The notes beneath the pieces were generated by a model, which ran no database searches, had not been told where the DNA came from, and was given only the letters and a program-made list of their open reading frames with translations. A stretch of 64,000 nucleotides of DNA, from the NCBI GenBank assembly GCA_026120185.1, contig JANUWF010003369.1:62001-126000 (forward strand), read 5' to 3'. The position numbers and the translations under genes are program-made. This DNA is from Voacanga thouarsii (Eukaryota; Streptophyta; Magnoliopsida; Gentianales; Apocynaceae). This document shows, piece after piece, positions 23,632 to 35,708 of this stretch. Every line of letters starts with the position of its first letter. Within the stretch, counting starts at the first letter, position 1.

Positions 23632-24146
23632 CAAAGACTAAAAAAGTCCACAAGTGCCTACCCCTATGACATCTAAGTGTTTGCGAAACACCTTTTCTAT
23701 TAAAGGCTTGGTAAAGGGATCCACCAGATTATTGACAAAGGAAATCTGATCAACCAGAATCTCCCGTTTTTGGATGAACTCTCAGATGAGGTGATACTTC
23801 CTCTCTATGTGCTTGCCCTTCCAATAGTTTCGAGGTTCTTTACATTGTGACACCACTCCTGTGTTATCACAATAAATCATGACAAGCCTATCCATATACG
23901 GTACTACTCCAAGTTCTGTGAGGAACTTCTGAAGCCACACAGCTTCTTTAGAAACTTCTGAAGCAGCAATATACTAAGCTTCCATGGTAGAATCAGTAAT
24001 GCAGGATTGCTTGATACTTCTCCATGAAATAGCTCCTCCAGACAAAGTGAAGACATATCCACTAGTGGATTTTCTTTCATTTTTATCTGCCTGGAAGTTT
24101 GAGTCTTTGTAACCGGTAGGAACCAAATCATCAGCACGATATACAA
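23632..24146 (-). pseudogene. Copia-D RNase H
   Basis: Minus-strand blocks ADKNERKSTSGYVFTLSGG, AISWRSIKQS, IYCDNTGVVSQ and KHIERKYHLI are visible. The segment keeps the catalytic-block Asp in YCDN but has stops, one within the usual TEAEYIAA motif (near 23974). Confidence 0.85.
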
Positions 24147-25015
24147 GCATACATGAGACTTCTCACAGTCGAAACATAAGGATCCTGCTCATTTTCTTCT
24201 TGTCTTCCTGTGTCTGAGGACACTCCTTGGAAGATAAGGATAATCTATGTCTAAAGGGTATATAGTCCCTTTACATTGATCCATGCTATACTTGACCAAT
24301 ATCTTCTCAATATAAGTAGACTGAGATAAGCCTAACATTCTCTACTTCCTATCTCTAAGAAGCTTAATGCCTATAATGTAGCTAGCTTCCCCTATGTCTT
24401 TCATGATAAATTGACTAGATAGCCAATCCTTAACTTATGACAATATCCCTGCATCATTTCCAATAAGTAGAATGTCATCTATATAAAGTACCAAGAAAAT
24501 CACTTTGCCACTATCTGATTTCTTATACACACGTGGTTCATCCACGTATTGAATGAAACCATAAGCCTTCATAGTTTCATCAAAACATATGTTCCATACT
24601 CATGACTCTTGCTTAAGTCCATACATGGACTTCTTAAGCTTACAATCCATTTGTTCTTGACCTCTAGCAATAGAACTTTTTGGTTGGGATATATAGATGT
24701 CTTCGCTAAGATAGGCATTTATGAAGGGCGTCTTGATATCCATTTGCCATATCTCGTAGTCATAATAACATGCGATGGCTAAGAGAATTTGGATAGACTT
24801 AAGCATGACTACTAATGAAAAGGTTTCCTCATAATCGATCCCTTCTTTATGAGTATAACCTTTAGCAACCAACTTTGCTTATAGGTATCAACCTTTCTAT
24901 CCGCACCTCTATTCCTCTTATATACCCTCTTACACCCAATAACTTTTATCCCATCAGGTGTAGTAACAAGATTCCAGACTTGATTGAAGTACATAGACTC
25001 AATCTCGGCATTCAT
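24147..25015 (-). pseudogene. Copia-D reverse transcriptase
   Basis: Minus-strand blocks IDYEETFSLVVMLKS, IWQMDIKTPFINAYL and KKSMYGLKQES, then YIDD at 24474-24485. A stop follows KQES (near 24598). Upstream, ESMYFNQVWNLV and IGCKRVYKRNRG belong to the N-terminal RT block, joined by a frame change near 24870. Catalytic Asp residues are kept. Confidence 0.9.
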
Positions 25016-26056
25016 GGCTAGCTGCCATTTGTCTGTATCAACATCAACAATAGCCTCCTCATATCTAGTGTGATCTTGTTCCTGATGATCAGAGACTAGA
25101 TCATAAATCTCTCTGGTCCACCTTTCTAGAACTCTTGTGATCCTCCCACTACGACGAGGCTCAATTTACATAGAAACATCCGGTAGTGTTTCTCTTCATT
25201 TCTCAATCGGGGTGTTAGAAGTACCTGAAGTTGAATCAGTGACCAACTTCTCTTCAAACTCTATTCTACTTAAACTTGTGGTGGATGTAACTCGGTCATC
25301 CTCTAAGTTTCCCATATTAGCACTAACAAGTACTTTATGCTCCTGAGGAGAATAGAAATATCCACCTATCGTTCCTTTTGGATACCCAACGAAGTAGCAT
25401 AACTCTGATCTTAGTTCTAGCTTACTTCCTTTTGTCAACACATAAGCTGGGCAACCACATATCTTGAGATGGTTCAGACTAGGCTTTCGTACAGTCCACA
25501 TCTCATAGGGTGTCCTAGATACTAATTTGGAAGGCACCATGTTCAAAATATATGCTATTGTTTCTAAGCCATACCCGTAAAAAGAAATAGGAAGAGACGC
25601 ATGACTCATCATGCTTCTGACCATTTCCTTCAAAGTTCTATTTCTTCTCTCAGCTGCTCCGTTCTACTGGGGAGTCCCAAGCTCAATTAACTGAGATATT
25701 ATGTCGTGTTGTACTGAGTAATCCTTAAACTCACCAAAGAGGTACTCTCCACCACGATTCGATCTCAAAGTTTTAATTAATTTACCTATTTGACATTCCG
25801 CATCAACTTTAAACTCCTTGAATTTATCAAAAAAGTCAATCTTACACCTCATCAGATAAATATAACCAAAACGAGTGTGGTCATCTGTGAAAGTGATGAA
25901 GTACTCGTAGCCTCCCCTAGCTGGTGTAGTCATTAGACCACGAACATCCGTATGAACTAGTGTTAGTACTTCCAAAGCTCTATTCGCTTTTTTTGTAAAG
26001 GATATTTTGGTCATTTTACCTTTTAGGCAAGATTCACACTGATGACATTCTTTCAA
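25016..26056 (-). pseudogene. Copia-D integrase
   Basis: CHQCESCLKGKMTK (about 26040) is the zinc-binding end. The core shows VHTDVRGLM (first Asp) and RSNRGGEYLFG, where the second catalytic Asp has become Asn (codon 25757-25759). The Glu lies in the GAAERRNRT block (about 25640), just after an in-frame stop at the usual tryptophan. The 25196-25633 segment has the C-terminal ICGCPAYVL and FVGYPKGT blocks. Both the lost Asp and the stop make it inactive. Confidence 0.9.
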
Positions 26057-26640
26057 TCTAATAAACCTAAAATCCCATCATAGATTAGCCTCTGAATCTG
26101 ATTGGGATTTATATATCTCAATCCTAGATGCCACAAATACGAGTCATTTGATATGGCCTTTCTATTTTTATTATCAAGTTCTGTTTGAATATTGTTTACT
26201 TAATTTCTAATAGGATGTATATAAAAGAGATTTCCATACATGTTTCCTATACAAATTAAATTATCATCTCTACTAATGAAAACACCAGAATGGAAAGAAA
26301 CAAAATATCCTTAATTCATTAATTTGGAAACTGAAATCAAATTCTATTTAAAACAAAAAATATATGAAATATTTTTTAAAATTAACTTCATATTACAATA
26401 AAAAATAAGCTCAAGATCTCCCACTGCTTCAGCCCATATTCTTGCTCTATTGCCTACTTGAAGTCTATGCTCACCCTTGCTAAATCTCGTTGTCCTTCTA
26501 AACCCCTGCAAAAAGTTACAGACATAGTTTGTGGCTCCAGAATGAACTATCCAGGAAGATGTTGATCCAACCATCAAAATAGGCTTTAGGTATAGAGCAA
26601 TACCTGAAGTAGACTTGGCTAAGAAGCCCAGACAATCTTT
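26057..26640 (-). pseudogene. Copia-D protease and pre-integrase region
   Basis: The active-site motif reads WIVHSGATNYVC; the catalytic Asp is replaced by His (CAT, plus-strand complement at 26542-26544). The RLQVGNRARIWAEAVG flap region follows. The stretch 26057-26340 is the linker to integrase and is broken by stops. Confidence 0.85.
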
Positions 26641-27418
26641 CTTCTAATACCCCTTCTTGCCACACTTGAAGCATTTGCCATTGGGCTTCGTATTGGGCTT
26701 GTCTTGACCAGCTGTTTTGGGCTGGGCCCCTGCATTGTTTTGGACCACTACTTCTTCAATTTCTTAAGCTTTGCCTTAGTTCCAGAAGAAGAAGCAAAAA
26801 GAGAGACCAAAACCTTTAACAGGTGCCTCATCATCTTCTTTGCCACCTAAGCTCTTTTATAAGCTCCATGAGATTCACATCCAACTTGTACATGTTGTAG
26901 GTCAAATTTAACTGAGAATATAAATCAAGCAGAGTTTCAAGAACTATGTCAAGTTGGCTCTCAAGATCTATCATTGCACCTAGGACCTTGGCCTTATCGA
27001 ACTAAGCAATCATCTTGAGTAGATGCTCTCAAACTAATGCCCTTTTAGCCATCCTAGTGTTCATGATTACCCTATGAGCTTCCTGCCTGGCAGGCAGGCT
27101 CTTGTTAGCGAACATGATTCACAATGACAAATCCATGTTGTATGCAGTGGCCATGTGCTCATGCTTAGATTAGAGCACACTAGACATGGAAGCCAACATA
27201 TAGCACTGAGCCATCTCATCGGCTTTCTTCCATACCTTCTCGGCCTCTCACTCATGATCAGTGGATTCTTCTCCAATCTCAGGATAGGGATCCGTAAGAA
27301 CATACTTGTAATCCTTGACAGTAAGTACTATGTTCGGGTTCCTCTTCTAGTCTACATAATTTGGGCCTATGAACTTATTCTCCTCGAGCAAGATTAACAA
27401 TGGACTGAAACTAGACAT
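26641..27418 (-). pseudogene. gag: Copia-D gag
   Basis: ATG at 27418 opens MSSFSPLLILLEENKF, with a stop 23 codons later where the family has tryptophan. The conserved KKADEMAQCYMLASMSSVL and SKHEHMATAYNM blocks follow (27100-27230), and a zinc-knuckle CFKCGKKGY near 26660. The same gag blocks occur in Copia-G (45372-45620), which is thus a close relative. Confidence 0.85.
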
Positions 27419-28481
27419 TTCTAAAATATTACAAAAAACATTCATTTAGTTTGCAAGAAATAAAAATACACATTCTTTATATTATTTCTTTGATAATAGA
27501 TAACTCTTAAGACTATTATTCTCTATGTCAAGGATTAAACCCTTTAAGAAAATAAACCATGAACTCTTTTATTTTAAAAGTTCTTAGATTAAAATGTTTT
27601 ATCAAAAAACCATTCTATCAAGTGAGACTTTGGTCTACCAAGAACTTGCGCATTTGATCACAAAATAAAATAAGCATGATAACAAAAGTAAACTTTTTCA
27701 TGTTCAAACTATTCATTTATTCCTAAGTGACCAAACAATAGATTAAACATCATGAATTAAAAATTAATGATCATGTTTAATCCTAAGGTGGTTCCATCCT
27801 TTACTACTCATTTTCATGCAAATTATTCATCCATAGATAAATAAAACTATTGCAGAAAATTAATCTCATACAATGGTTTCAAAACATGATCACATCAAGG
27901 AAAAAATTGAGGTATGGAAGTTCAGCAATGCTCTCCTTTTTTCTAGGACAAAAATACGTGCATCCACCTCTGAGTAGAAGGGACCAAGCACCTGATCCAT
28001 TAGGCCCACCTGGCACCAAGTCTGCACTGTTTCTCCAAAACCTCTAGCTGGGCAGAGTGGACTTGGCACCTGGTCTGATCAGGACTCCTGGAGCCGAGTC
28101 CGTTCTGGAGTTCGTTTATTTATGGGAAAATCCTGCTTTTTAGCCATTTTTGGCCCCTCAACTATTCTAGGAATCACGTTCTTCAATCCCCAAAATTTAC
28201 AGGTTAAAAGAAATTTAAAATCTGGCATAAAAATATGCCTTTACAAGTACCTATGCCTCTAACCACAAGACGTACATCGCATCTAATCAAAACCAGAAAA
28301 ACAATGGGAAAACTATTAGAATACAAGATCCTATACCTCTAACCGCAAGGCATACATGAACTCTAGAAAACAATATATGAGGGATCACATGAAATCACAA
28401 AAAAAAAAATTCATTTTTAATAGTAAAGGAACCACCATTTCCAATTTTTAACCCTAGTACATGCTCCTACATGAAAATCAT
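27419..28481 (-). other. Copia-D untranslated leader
   Basis: 1.06 kb between PBS and gag without a coding frame. Mostly AT-rich, but with a GC-rich island at about 27955-28110 that repeats GGTGCC-containing segments twice, comparable to the island in the Copia-A leader. Confidence 0.6.
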
Positions 28482-28493
28482 GGCTCGATACCA
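28482..28493 (-). other. Copia-D primer-binding site
   Basis: The minus strand reads TGGTATCGAGCC two bases past the 5' LTR; one change from the initiator tRNA-Met complement. Confidence 0.88.
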
Positions 28494-28495
28494 CT

Positions 28496-30282
28496 TGAAG
28501 GATCAAAATGGAAAACATCAAAGAAAACGCAATAGAAAATTTTTTAGTTTTCCGAGCCATATATAGGAGAAAGTACATACTTTTCTTGATTGGTCGAAGA
28601 TTAACAAACGAGGGGTCAGGTTGCACTGGAACTTACATTGGAAAGGGAGAAAAAGGTGCCTGCGGTTCGACAAGTATTCGCACCAATCTTCTACTCCTAA
28701 GCATTAGGCATCTCTAAGCTACCTCTCTACATATTCTGGAGTATGAATCTATCTTATTCTTTGGTTAGCTTTGTGAAATCTCCTTCTTTAGATAATCAAA
28801 ATATCTCCAAGAAAGAAAGAAGAGAAGGACAAGAACAAGAGGAAGAGACGGCACACTCAGAGAGAGAGCTCAAGAAAAAATCACGTTATTATTTTCTTCC
28901 TCTCTTCCACCTTCATTTCGGCCAGCCTTAGGGCTTGATGAAGCCCTAATGGCCGAAAGCACAAAGCCCTAATGGGCATGCTGCTGTGCTCCGAAAACCA
29001 ATCCAAGATTGGCTTAATCCTCCTAATTAATTAATTATCTTTTCTGGGCTTCATTAAAAATCCAAGACTAATTAATTAATTCTAATTGGACTCTTAATAT
29101 ATGTCAACATATATCAACCTAATTAATTAATTTATTCTAGCCCAATCTTCTTAATTAATTAATTATCTTTTTTGTGCCTTATCAAGACCCAAGATTAATT
29201 AATTAATTCTAATTAGACTCTTAGAATAAATTTTATTCTCTTCCAAATAATTATCCATTAAGTCCAAATTGTGTCTAAACAACACCAAGGTAACTTGAGC
29301 TACTCCGCGGGCCAAGAGACATATTATTCATGGCTACTAAAATGACCAAAATACCCTTACTATTAAATAGCTACATTTTTCCATTTTAAATATTTTCATT
29401 TATCACCATATGGAAATATCGACTCCAAGAATAAAATTGCTAAAACAATATCTCTGACCTACAGGTGAAATGACGAAAATATCCTTTTATGTAACACACG
29501 TCAATGAGATAGGATAAATGTACAATTTCCCATATCAAAGACATCCCCAACCTTAGATCTCTAGTCTGATAATTCATGACTCACTTGAATGTACTTGCTT
29601 ATCATTGAAAGCTACCCAAAAGCACACATTCTAGTGTCACGTTCCCAGGACCCTGGATTATTAGATTATCCTGGACAATCACAAGGGGTGATTTAACTTC
29701 ATGAAATGAAGCATAGAAACTCTGTTGCATGAGTTCGTCTTCACTAACTAGAGTAATACACCCAACATACAAGGTTATTGATCTCACAAAAGAAATCTCA
29801 CCCAACATACATCAAAGTACAAGACCCTTGCTTTGCCAGACCACCAACTCATGCTCAAGTATGAAGGTGTACGTCCATGCTATAACAGTAATAGTCTAGT
29901 CTCTATACTTTTACTACTTTAAAATAAACAACTACTACAGGTCTAGTTCTACGTATTCGAAATACGCTTATGCCAGTGATGCAAGTGAACTACTCACTGA
30001 TTCAAGGTAAACCATTTCTTATTAGAACTCATGGTATAATAGTCTTACCTTGATGAAATACCCAATTCCATCAAACGACTAAGAACTTAGTTTTACTTGT
30101 ATGATAAGTATCCATAGTCTATACCTTACTGTGAAGAACGACCCAACACATAGACCATTACTTGTCATACTTGGACCTTAAATGTGCGATAATATAAGAA
30201 ATAAACAAAATTGATAGAATAAATATTTTATTACAATATATTTGCATAGAATACATGGTTTTTGAGGGCATACTTTCTAACA
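28496..30282 (-). repeat. Copia-D 5' LTR
   Basis: 1787 bases, uninterrupted. On the minus strand it starts TGTTAGAAAGTATGCCC and ends GATCCTTCA. By eye it differs from the other copy at roughly one base in six or seven over the distal end, indicating an old insertion. Confidence 0.9.
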
Positions 30283-30984
30283 TCACCTACTCCTTAATCT
30301 CCCAAGTAGCATTCTGTGTGCCGTGATGATCCCACAAAACCTTTACTATAGGAATCTGCTAATTTCAAAGTGTCTTAATTCTCCTGTCCAAAATTTTTAC
30401 TGGCTTCTCAACATTGCTCTTGTCGGGCTGTAGAATCAATGGTTCCTTATTGAGCACATGTTCTGGGTCAGGATGGTGCTTCTTCAATTGAGATACATGA
30501 AATACGTCATGTGTACCAGTCAAACCCTCTGGTAAATCCTAACAATAAGCTACTTGTCCAATCCTCTCAAGAATTGGAAATGGTCCCAAAAACCTCGTAC
30601 TTAACTTTCCATCTTTTGGATACTTCAAGATTCCCTTACTGGGAGTTAACTTCAAGAATGTTCAGTTTCCTACCTAGAATTCTAATTCCCTTCTTCTATT
30701 ATTCGCATAGTTCTTCTGTCAACTCTGATATGCTTTTAATCTTTCTTTTATCACCCTAACCTTATCCATCATCTCTTGGATATTTACCTCACCAGACTTG
30801 CTAACCTGACCATCCTCCAACCAACCCTAAAATAGTGGTACTTGGCACTTCTTCCCATACTGAACTTCATACGGAGCCATACCTATTGATGTCTGATAAT
30901 TGTTGTTATATGCCAGCTCTGCATAGGGTAAACATTCAATCCACTTATCTCTAAAACCTAAGGTACATTCTCTTAGTATATCCT
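30283..30984 (-). pseudogene. Tekay-C integrase C-terminus and chromodomain
   Basis: The minus strand near 30300-30370 reads IPIVKVLWDHHG followed by NATWEIKE, the core of a gypsy chromodomain (VKVLW...ATWE). Upstream sequence to 30984 matches the integrase tail region with several stops. The domain is cut right after it by Copia-D; its last residues are at 20312-20374. Chromodomains of this kind steer integration towards marked chromatin. Confidence 0.8.
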
Positions 30985-31790
30985 CTAAAATCTGAATAAC
31001 CCTCTCAAACGATTCATTAGTATGCGGTGTGTTGTAGTGCTAAACTTTAACGTTGAACCCATAGAATCCTGAAAATTCCTCCAGAATCTCAAGATAAACC
31101 TAGGATCTCGATCGAACACGATGCTAAATGGTACTCTATGTAGTCTAAAAATTTCCCGCACGTAGATTTGAGTCAACTTTTCTATTGAGTCTCTTACGTT
31201 CACCGCTACAAAGTGCGCAGACTTGGTTAATTTATCTACGACTACCCAAATTGCATCTTTCTGTGTCTTAGCTATTCGCAAACCTATGATGAAGTCTATA
31301 GCTACCTCTTCCTACTTCTATTCGGGAACGGGTAACGGTTGAAGTAGCCTCGCAGATTTCTTATGCTCTGTTATGACCCTTTGGAAAGTCGAGCAGGTCG
31401 ACACATACTTGACCACATCCTTCTTCATCCCGAGCCACCAATTTGCCATTTTCAAATCTTAGTACATCTTCACCTCTACCAAATGAATAGCATATTTACT
31501 ATGATATGCCTCTTCTAGAATTCTCTTCTTTAACTCCTGATCCTATGGTACACATAATTGATTGCTGAAGTAAAGCACTCCCTCGTTGTCTACTCGAAAG
31601 TTCTTACCCTCTCGTTCAACCTCCTTATCCTTAAAGGTCTGAAATTCTCTACTATCCTTTTGAGCTTTAAGGATCTCCTGCTTCAACTCTAGTACCATCC
31701 TTAAATTGCTTATGAAGATCCTCTCCCCTAGAATTACTGTCTCTTGTTCCAACAAATTTTGTACCACTTGAATTTCCTACATCCTCATGC
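30985..31790 (-). pseudogene. Tekay-C integrase core
   Basis: The minus strand gives EEVAIDFIIGLRIAKTQKDAI (first Asp, about 31300) and KLTKSAHFVAVNVRD, then VFDRDPRF (second Asp, about 31120). The Glu block near 31000 is poorly kept. The 31543-31767 frame is the zinc-finger region (LRMVLELKQEILKAQKD). Stops separate the segments. Confidence 0.85.
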
Positions 31791-32350
31791 TAGCTACCTT
31801 TAAATTCCTGTTCAATGCATCTACCACTGCATTTGCCTTTCCCGGTGATAAGGCACCTATGCTCCTCTAGAAACTCCATCCACCTATGCTGTCAGATATT
31901 CAAATCCTTATGTGCGAATATGTACTTAGGACTCTTGTGATCAATGAACACTTCATACTCTGCCCTATAGAGACAGTGTCTCTTTTTCTTCAGGATAAAC
32001 ATAATAGTTACAAGCTCCAAATCATGAGTTGGATAGTTAACCTCATGTGGTATCAGCTTTCTTAAAGCATAAGCTACGACCTTCCTCTCTTGAATCAAAA
32101 CTGCTCCTAATCCCTTCTTCGATGTATCGATATATAGCGCTTAACGTTTATTTTCCTCAGGTAAGCTCAACATACAAGTCTCATCTTAAGTTCTTGAAAA
32201 TTCCTTTTACACTTCTCACCCCAAACAAATGGTACATCCTTTCTCAGAAGTTGAGTTATGGGATAGGCCCAGGTAGAGAAATTCTTGATGAACTGGCGGT
32301 AATACCCGTCTAACCCGAGAAAACTATGAATCTCGGTGATATTTTTTGAT
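31791..32350 (-). pseudogene. Tekay-C RNase H
   Basis: The frame at 32098-31892 carries [34 protein letters not shown] and [15 protein letters not shown], matching the gypsy RNase H blocks in Tekay-H (62340-62700). The first catalytic block lies just upstream with stops. Confidence 0.85.
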
Positions 32351-33059
32351 TGCTTCTAGTTGGCTACAGCTTCTACCTTCACGAGATCCACCTTAATACC
32401 ATCCTTACATACTATATGTCTAAGAATTGACACTGAGTCTATCCAAAACTTGCATTTGCTAAACATAGCATATAGCTTATATTCCCTTAGCTCCTCCAAA
32501 ACCAACTTCAAGTGCTCAGTATGCTCCTCCAATCTTTTGGAATAGACAAGGATATCGTCAATGAATGCCATAACGAACTTATCCTGATACGGTTGGAAAA
32601 CTGTGTGCATTAAATCTATAAACACAACTGGTGCATTGATTACCCCAAATGGCATCACTACAAACTCATAATGACTATATCGAGTATTGAATGCCATTTT
32701 TTGGATATTTTCCTCCTTTATCATAACCTGATAATAACCCCGCCGAAGGTCTAACTTGGAGTAGCAACTGGATCCTTACAATTGGTCGAATAATTCATCT
32801 ATTAGAGATTACAGATACTTATTCTTGATCGTTAGATTATTCAGGCCTCTATAATCGATGTAGAGTCTCAAAGTTCCGTCCTTTTTTTTCGCAAACAATA
32901 CTGGCGCTCCCCACGACAGCATACTTAGTCTAATGTATCTCTAATTCACCAGCTCTTCCAGTGCTCTTTTAACTCCTTCAGCTCAGCAGGAGCTATTCGA
33001 TACGGTATTTTTTATACTGGCTCGGCTCCCGGTATCAAATCTGTGGTAAAATCAACTTT
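32351..33059 (-). pseudogene. Tekay-C reverse transcriptase
   Basis: The segment 32724-32356 is open for 122 codons with AFNTRYSHYEFVVMPFG, catalytic FIDD at 32554-32565, and HLKLVLEELREYKLYAMFSKC. Upstream (32730-33059) RT blocks are recognisable in broken frames. It is the same family as Tekay-H. Confidence 0.9.
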
Positions 33060-33660
33060 TCAAGAAGGTGGAAGAGAAGTGAGTTCAACAGGAAAAACAT
33101 CTTGAAACTCATTTACTACAATCGTACTCTCCAAAGTGCACTGATCCTTAGACTTATTTATTAGGTAAGCTAAATATCCTATGCATCCATTCTTTATCAT
33201 CTTCTTAGCTTTTGTCCTCGTTATTAAAAATTTCAACTCCTTCACGTGTTTCCTATTAAATTATATTACGTCACATCCAGGTTTAACGAATTAAACAATT
33301 TTGATCTTACATTCTACTCTTGCTCCATGCTTAACCAGCCAATCCATTCCCAAAATTAGATCATAATCCTCAATAGGTAAAACTGTGAGGTCTGCCTTAG
33401 GAACTTCCTTCCCTACTTTTATCTCACATTCTTACACCAGTTTTCTCGCTTCCACTGTCTTTCCTAATGAGGTGCTCACTAATAGGGTATAGGGTAATTC
33501 TTTCCTACCTTATCCCAAATGTCGTGCACAACTTTCATTTACATATGAATGCATAGATTCAGGGTTAATTAACATATTTATATTACGGTCTTGAATAGAA
33601 AGCTTACCTTCCACCAATGTCACATCTACCCTGACTTCTTCTCGATTCAAAGGAAAAACC
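33060..33660 (-). pseudogene. Tekay-C protease
   Basis: The active-site region reads LINPESMHSY near 33545-33575; compared with LIDPGSTHSY in Tekay-H, the catalytic Asp is Asn and the Gly is Glu. The 33245-33060 frame continues with GYLAYLINKSKDQCTLES and NEFQDVFPVELTSLPPS, the linker into RT. D-P-G instead of D-S-G or D-T-G is usual in this family. Confidence 0.85.
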
Positions 33661-34772
33661 TTCGCCTTCACCTGAAGTTTCTATCCAATACTTCTAACAG
33701 CTCTAGTGGTCGCACCCTTACCACTGGTAGGAGACGTTGAAGCTCTTTGCCCAATCCACAATGGCTTCAGGCAGTTGTTCCTTAAGTGGATTGGGTCCCT
33801 ACAGTTGTAACACCTTCTGGCCATGCCTTTTGACCAGTAATGTTTCTCCATGTGGCCCCACTTACCACAGTAAGGCATATTGGCAAGTTGACCATTAGGC
33901 CCGTTGGTGCAATCCAAGTCTGCTTACCCTTATTTTCCCACTCGTTTATGAAACTGCAGTTTTATTGGCTGCCTCGTCTGTGGGTATGGCTTTGGCGCTA
34001 CTAATTGCTTGTCCTTATTCTCAGTTTGAGTAGTAGCATTCACAGCGTCTGCATACGTTACTGGCAGAGATGGTGCTAAGGCCCTCCTTAGGTCTTATCT
34101 TAGCCCCTTCATGAACTACCTAATGCATTTCTATTATGTATCCACTAGACATTTGCAGTATTTCGAGAGCTGGGTAAATCAAGCGGCATACTATGCCACC
34201 ATTATGCTTCCTTGCTTCAATCCCTGGAACTCATCCTCCTTCTTCTCCATGATCCATTAAGGAATGTATTCCGCCCTGAACGCCTCAGCAAAATTACTCC
34301 ACGTCTATTCTAGATCAATCTTTCTCCACTCCTCCTGGATGCATTACCACCGTGGTCTAGCTGACCCTCGCAATCTAAAAGCTACAAACTTAACCATCCT
34401 TTCTTCGTTGTACTGCAAAGTGGAGAAAATATCATCCATCTGCTCAATTCACTAATTCGCCTTCTCGTCTTGCTCTGTCTCTTCGTAAAAAGTGGGTGGT
34501 TGGAACTTCAAAAATCGCTCCAAAACTGAGTCCTCTTCCCTATTAGTGTTCTTGTCAACCTTTTCTGATAGAGAATAGAGGATCTTTGTCATCTTGTGAA
34601 AGGCTTGACCGATGGTCACTTCTGGGGGTCTCTCGGGTACCTCCTCATATTTTTGTCAATCATCTTCTCTTATTTCAAGGGTGGAATACTGCATTAGTGC
34701 ATGCTGCGGAGTCGATGATTGGCTCTCCTGAGTGGTTTTACTACGGATAGTGACTCTTCACCTTAGCGCCAT
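33661..34772 (-). pseudogene. gag: Tekay-C gag
   Basis: ATG at 34772 matches the Tekay-H gag start in position. The capsid part around 34150-34230 shows LKQGSIMVA and FTQLSKYCK. The open part 33917-33681 holds a zinc knuckle CYNCRDPIHLRNNC, a perfect CX2CX4HX4C, preceded by a decayed first knuckle (YCGKWGHMEKHY). Stops are frequent in the first half. Confidence 0.85.
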
Positions 34773-35109
34773 CTTAAGGCATATAGCATTGCCAAAAAGG
34801 CTAGTAAGTATGCAGGGATGCCATGATCATAAATCACACAAATAAATTATGAACATCACACAGTGCATAATGTCAAACTCATCTCATATAACATTGTAAA
34901 TTAAATAACTTCAGAATCAGATGATTATTTGGAAAAGATAAACCCGTTTTTATTCAAATGGCATAACTTCTACAAAAGAAAAGAAAGCTTGCTTAGCATC
35001 CTTCTTGAGCATAAATAAAAATTCTAAAATGCCACATAACAAGGAACACACCCATTTATTAAGCAAAAGAAAATGCGAGGTTTCCTAAACTTCAACATTA
35101 GATCAGTTT
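34773..35109 (-). other. Tekay-C spacer between pre-gag ORF and gag
   Basis: About 340 AT-rich bases without a reading frame. The spacer in Tekay-H (59496-59758) is of similar size. Confidence 0.5.
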
Positions 35110-35621
35110 AAAACTCATCACCCACTCTTTTTCCCCTTGGTATCCCCAGTATCAAACTCAACAAGTCATCCCGCAGTATTTTTGGAAAAGTCTATCCCTT
35201 TTTTCATCTACATAGCCCAGGGTCCAAAACTCTTTAGTGACCCTACCGTCACTCCCTATGGCCTCAATGGGTCTCCTGGAACTCTCCACCTCCGTGAGTC
35301 CTGGTCTTAGCCTTGCTCTCCTAACTCACTCACGACGTTGTACCATGAACTCTTCATATTTACTTCTAGGTGCCTAAATTCTATATCTCTTAGGTCATCA
35401 CTATTATGGGTCAAGTCCTCTTCCTGGGTAGGTAAATTGGGGTTCTCTACCTCTACTTCCTCTTTCTCACCCTCCTGGTCCGGTTCCTCTAACTCAGTCT
35501 CGGACTCAAAGTCAGATAAGGGAGGGGGTCCTAGTGCTGGTGGTGCATTGGGTCCATACATGAAGGGCCAGTCTCTTACCACATGTGCGAACTTTCTAGC
35601 CATCCTAGTCACAATCAACAC
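35110..35621 (-). pseudogene. Tekay-C pre-gag ORF
   Basis: An open frame at 35621-35307 lies between PBS and gag: a basic start (RMARKFAHVVRDW), a proline cluster, then a strongly acidic stretch (SETELEEPDQEGEKEEVEVE). After the TAA at 35304 the same frame continues, with further stops, to GIDFSKNTAG near 35160-35200. Tekay-H has the counterpart at 59016-59495 with GLDLFKNTGDW at the same end. I do not recognise a known domain. Conservation between two diverged copies suggests a real element protein. Confidence 0.65.
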
Positions 35622-35693
35622 CTATGGTCAGTTGAAGTTTTAATTACTTAAACAAATAAATCTGGTCAATCACATGTAAATTGTCTAAACCTA

Positions 35694-35706
35694 GTTTCTG
35701 ATACCA
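35694..35706 (-). other. Tekay-C primer-binding site
   Basis: The minus strand reads TGGTATCAGAAAC two bases after the LTR end; a Met-type primer site with late mismatches. Confidence 0.85.
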
Positions 35707-35708
35707 CT

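Larger units (their letters stand above)
20375..30282 (-). mobile_element. Copia-D: Ty1/copia retrotransposon in the Tekay-C chromodomain
   Basis: Minus-strand copia element with LTRs 28496-30282 (5') and 20375-23614 (3', interrupted by Solo-E). Flanks TCATC (20370-20374) and TCACC (30283-30287) match at four of five bases. Internal order is PBS, 1.06-kb leader, gag, protease, integrase, RT, RNase H. The LTR starts TGTTAGAAAGTATGCCCTC on the minus strand. All coding parts carry stops. Confidence 0.9.

Noticed and set aside
34264..34455. Plus-strand ORF opposite Tekay-C gag
   Set aside because: Shadow of the minus-strand gag remnant.
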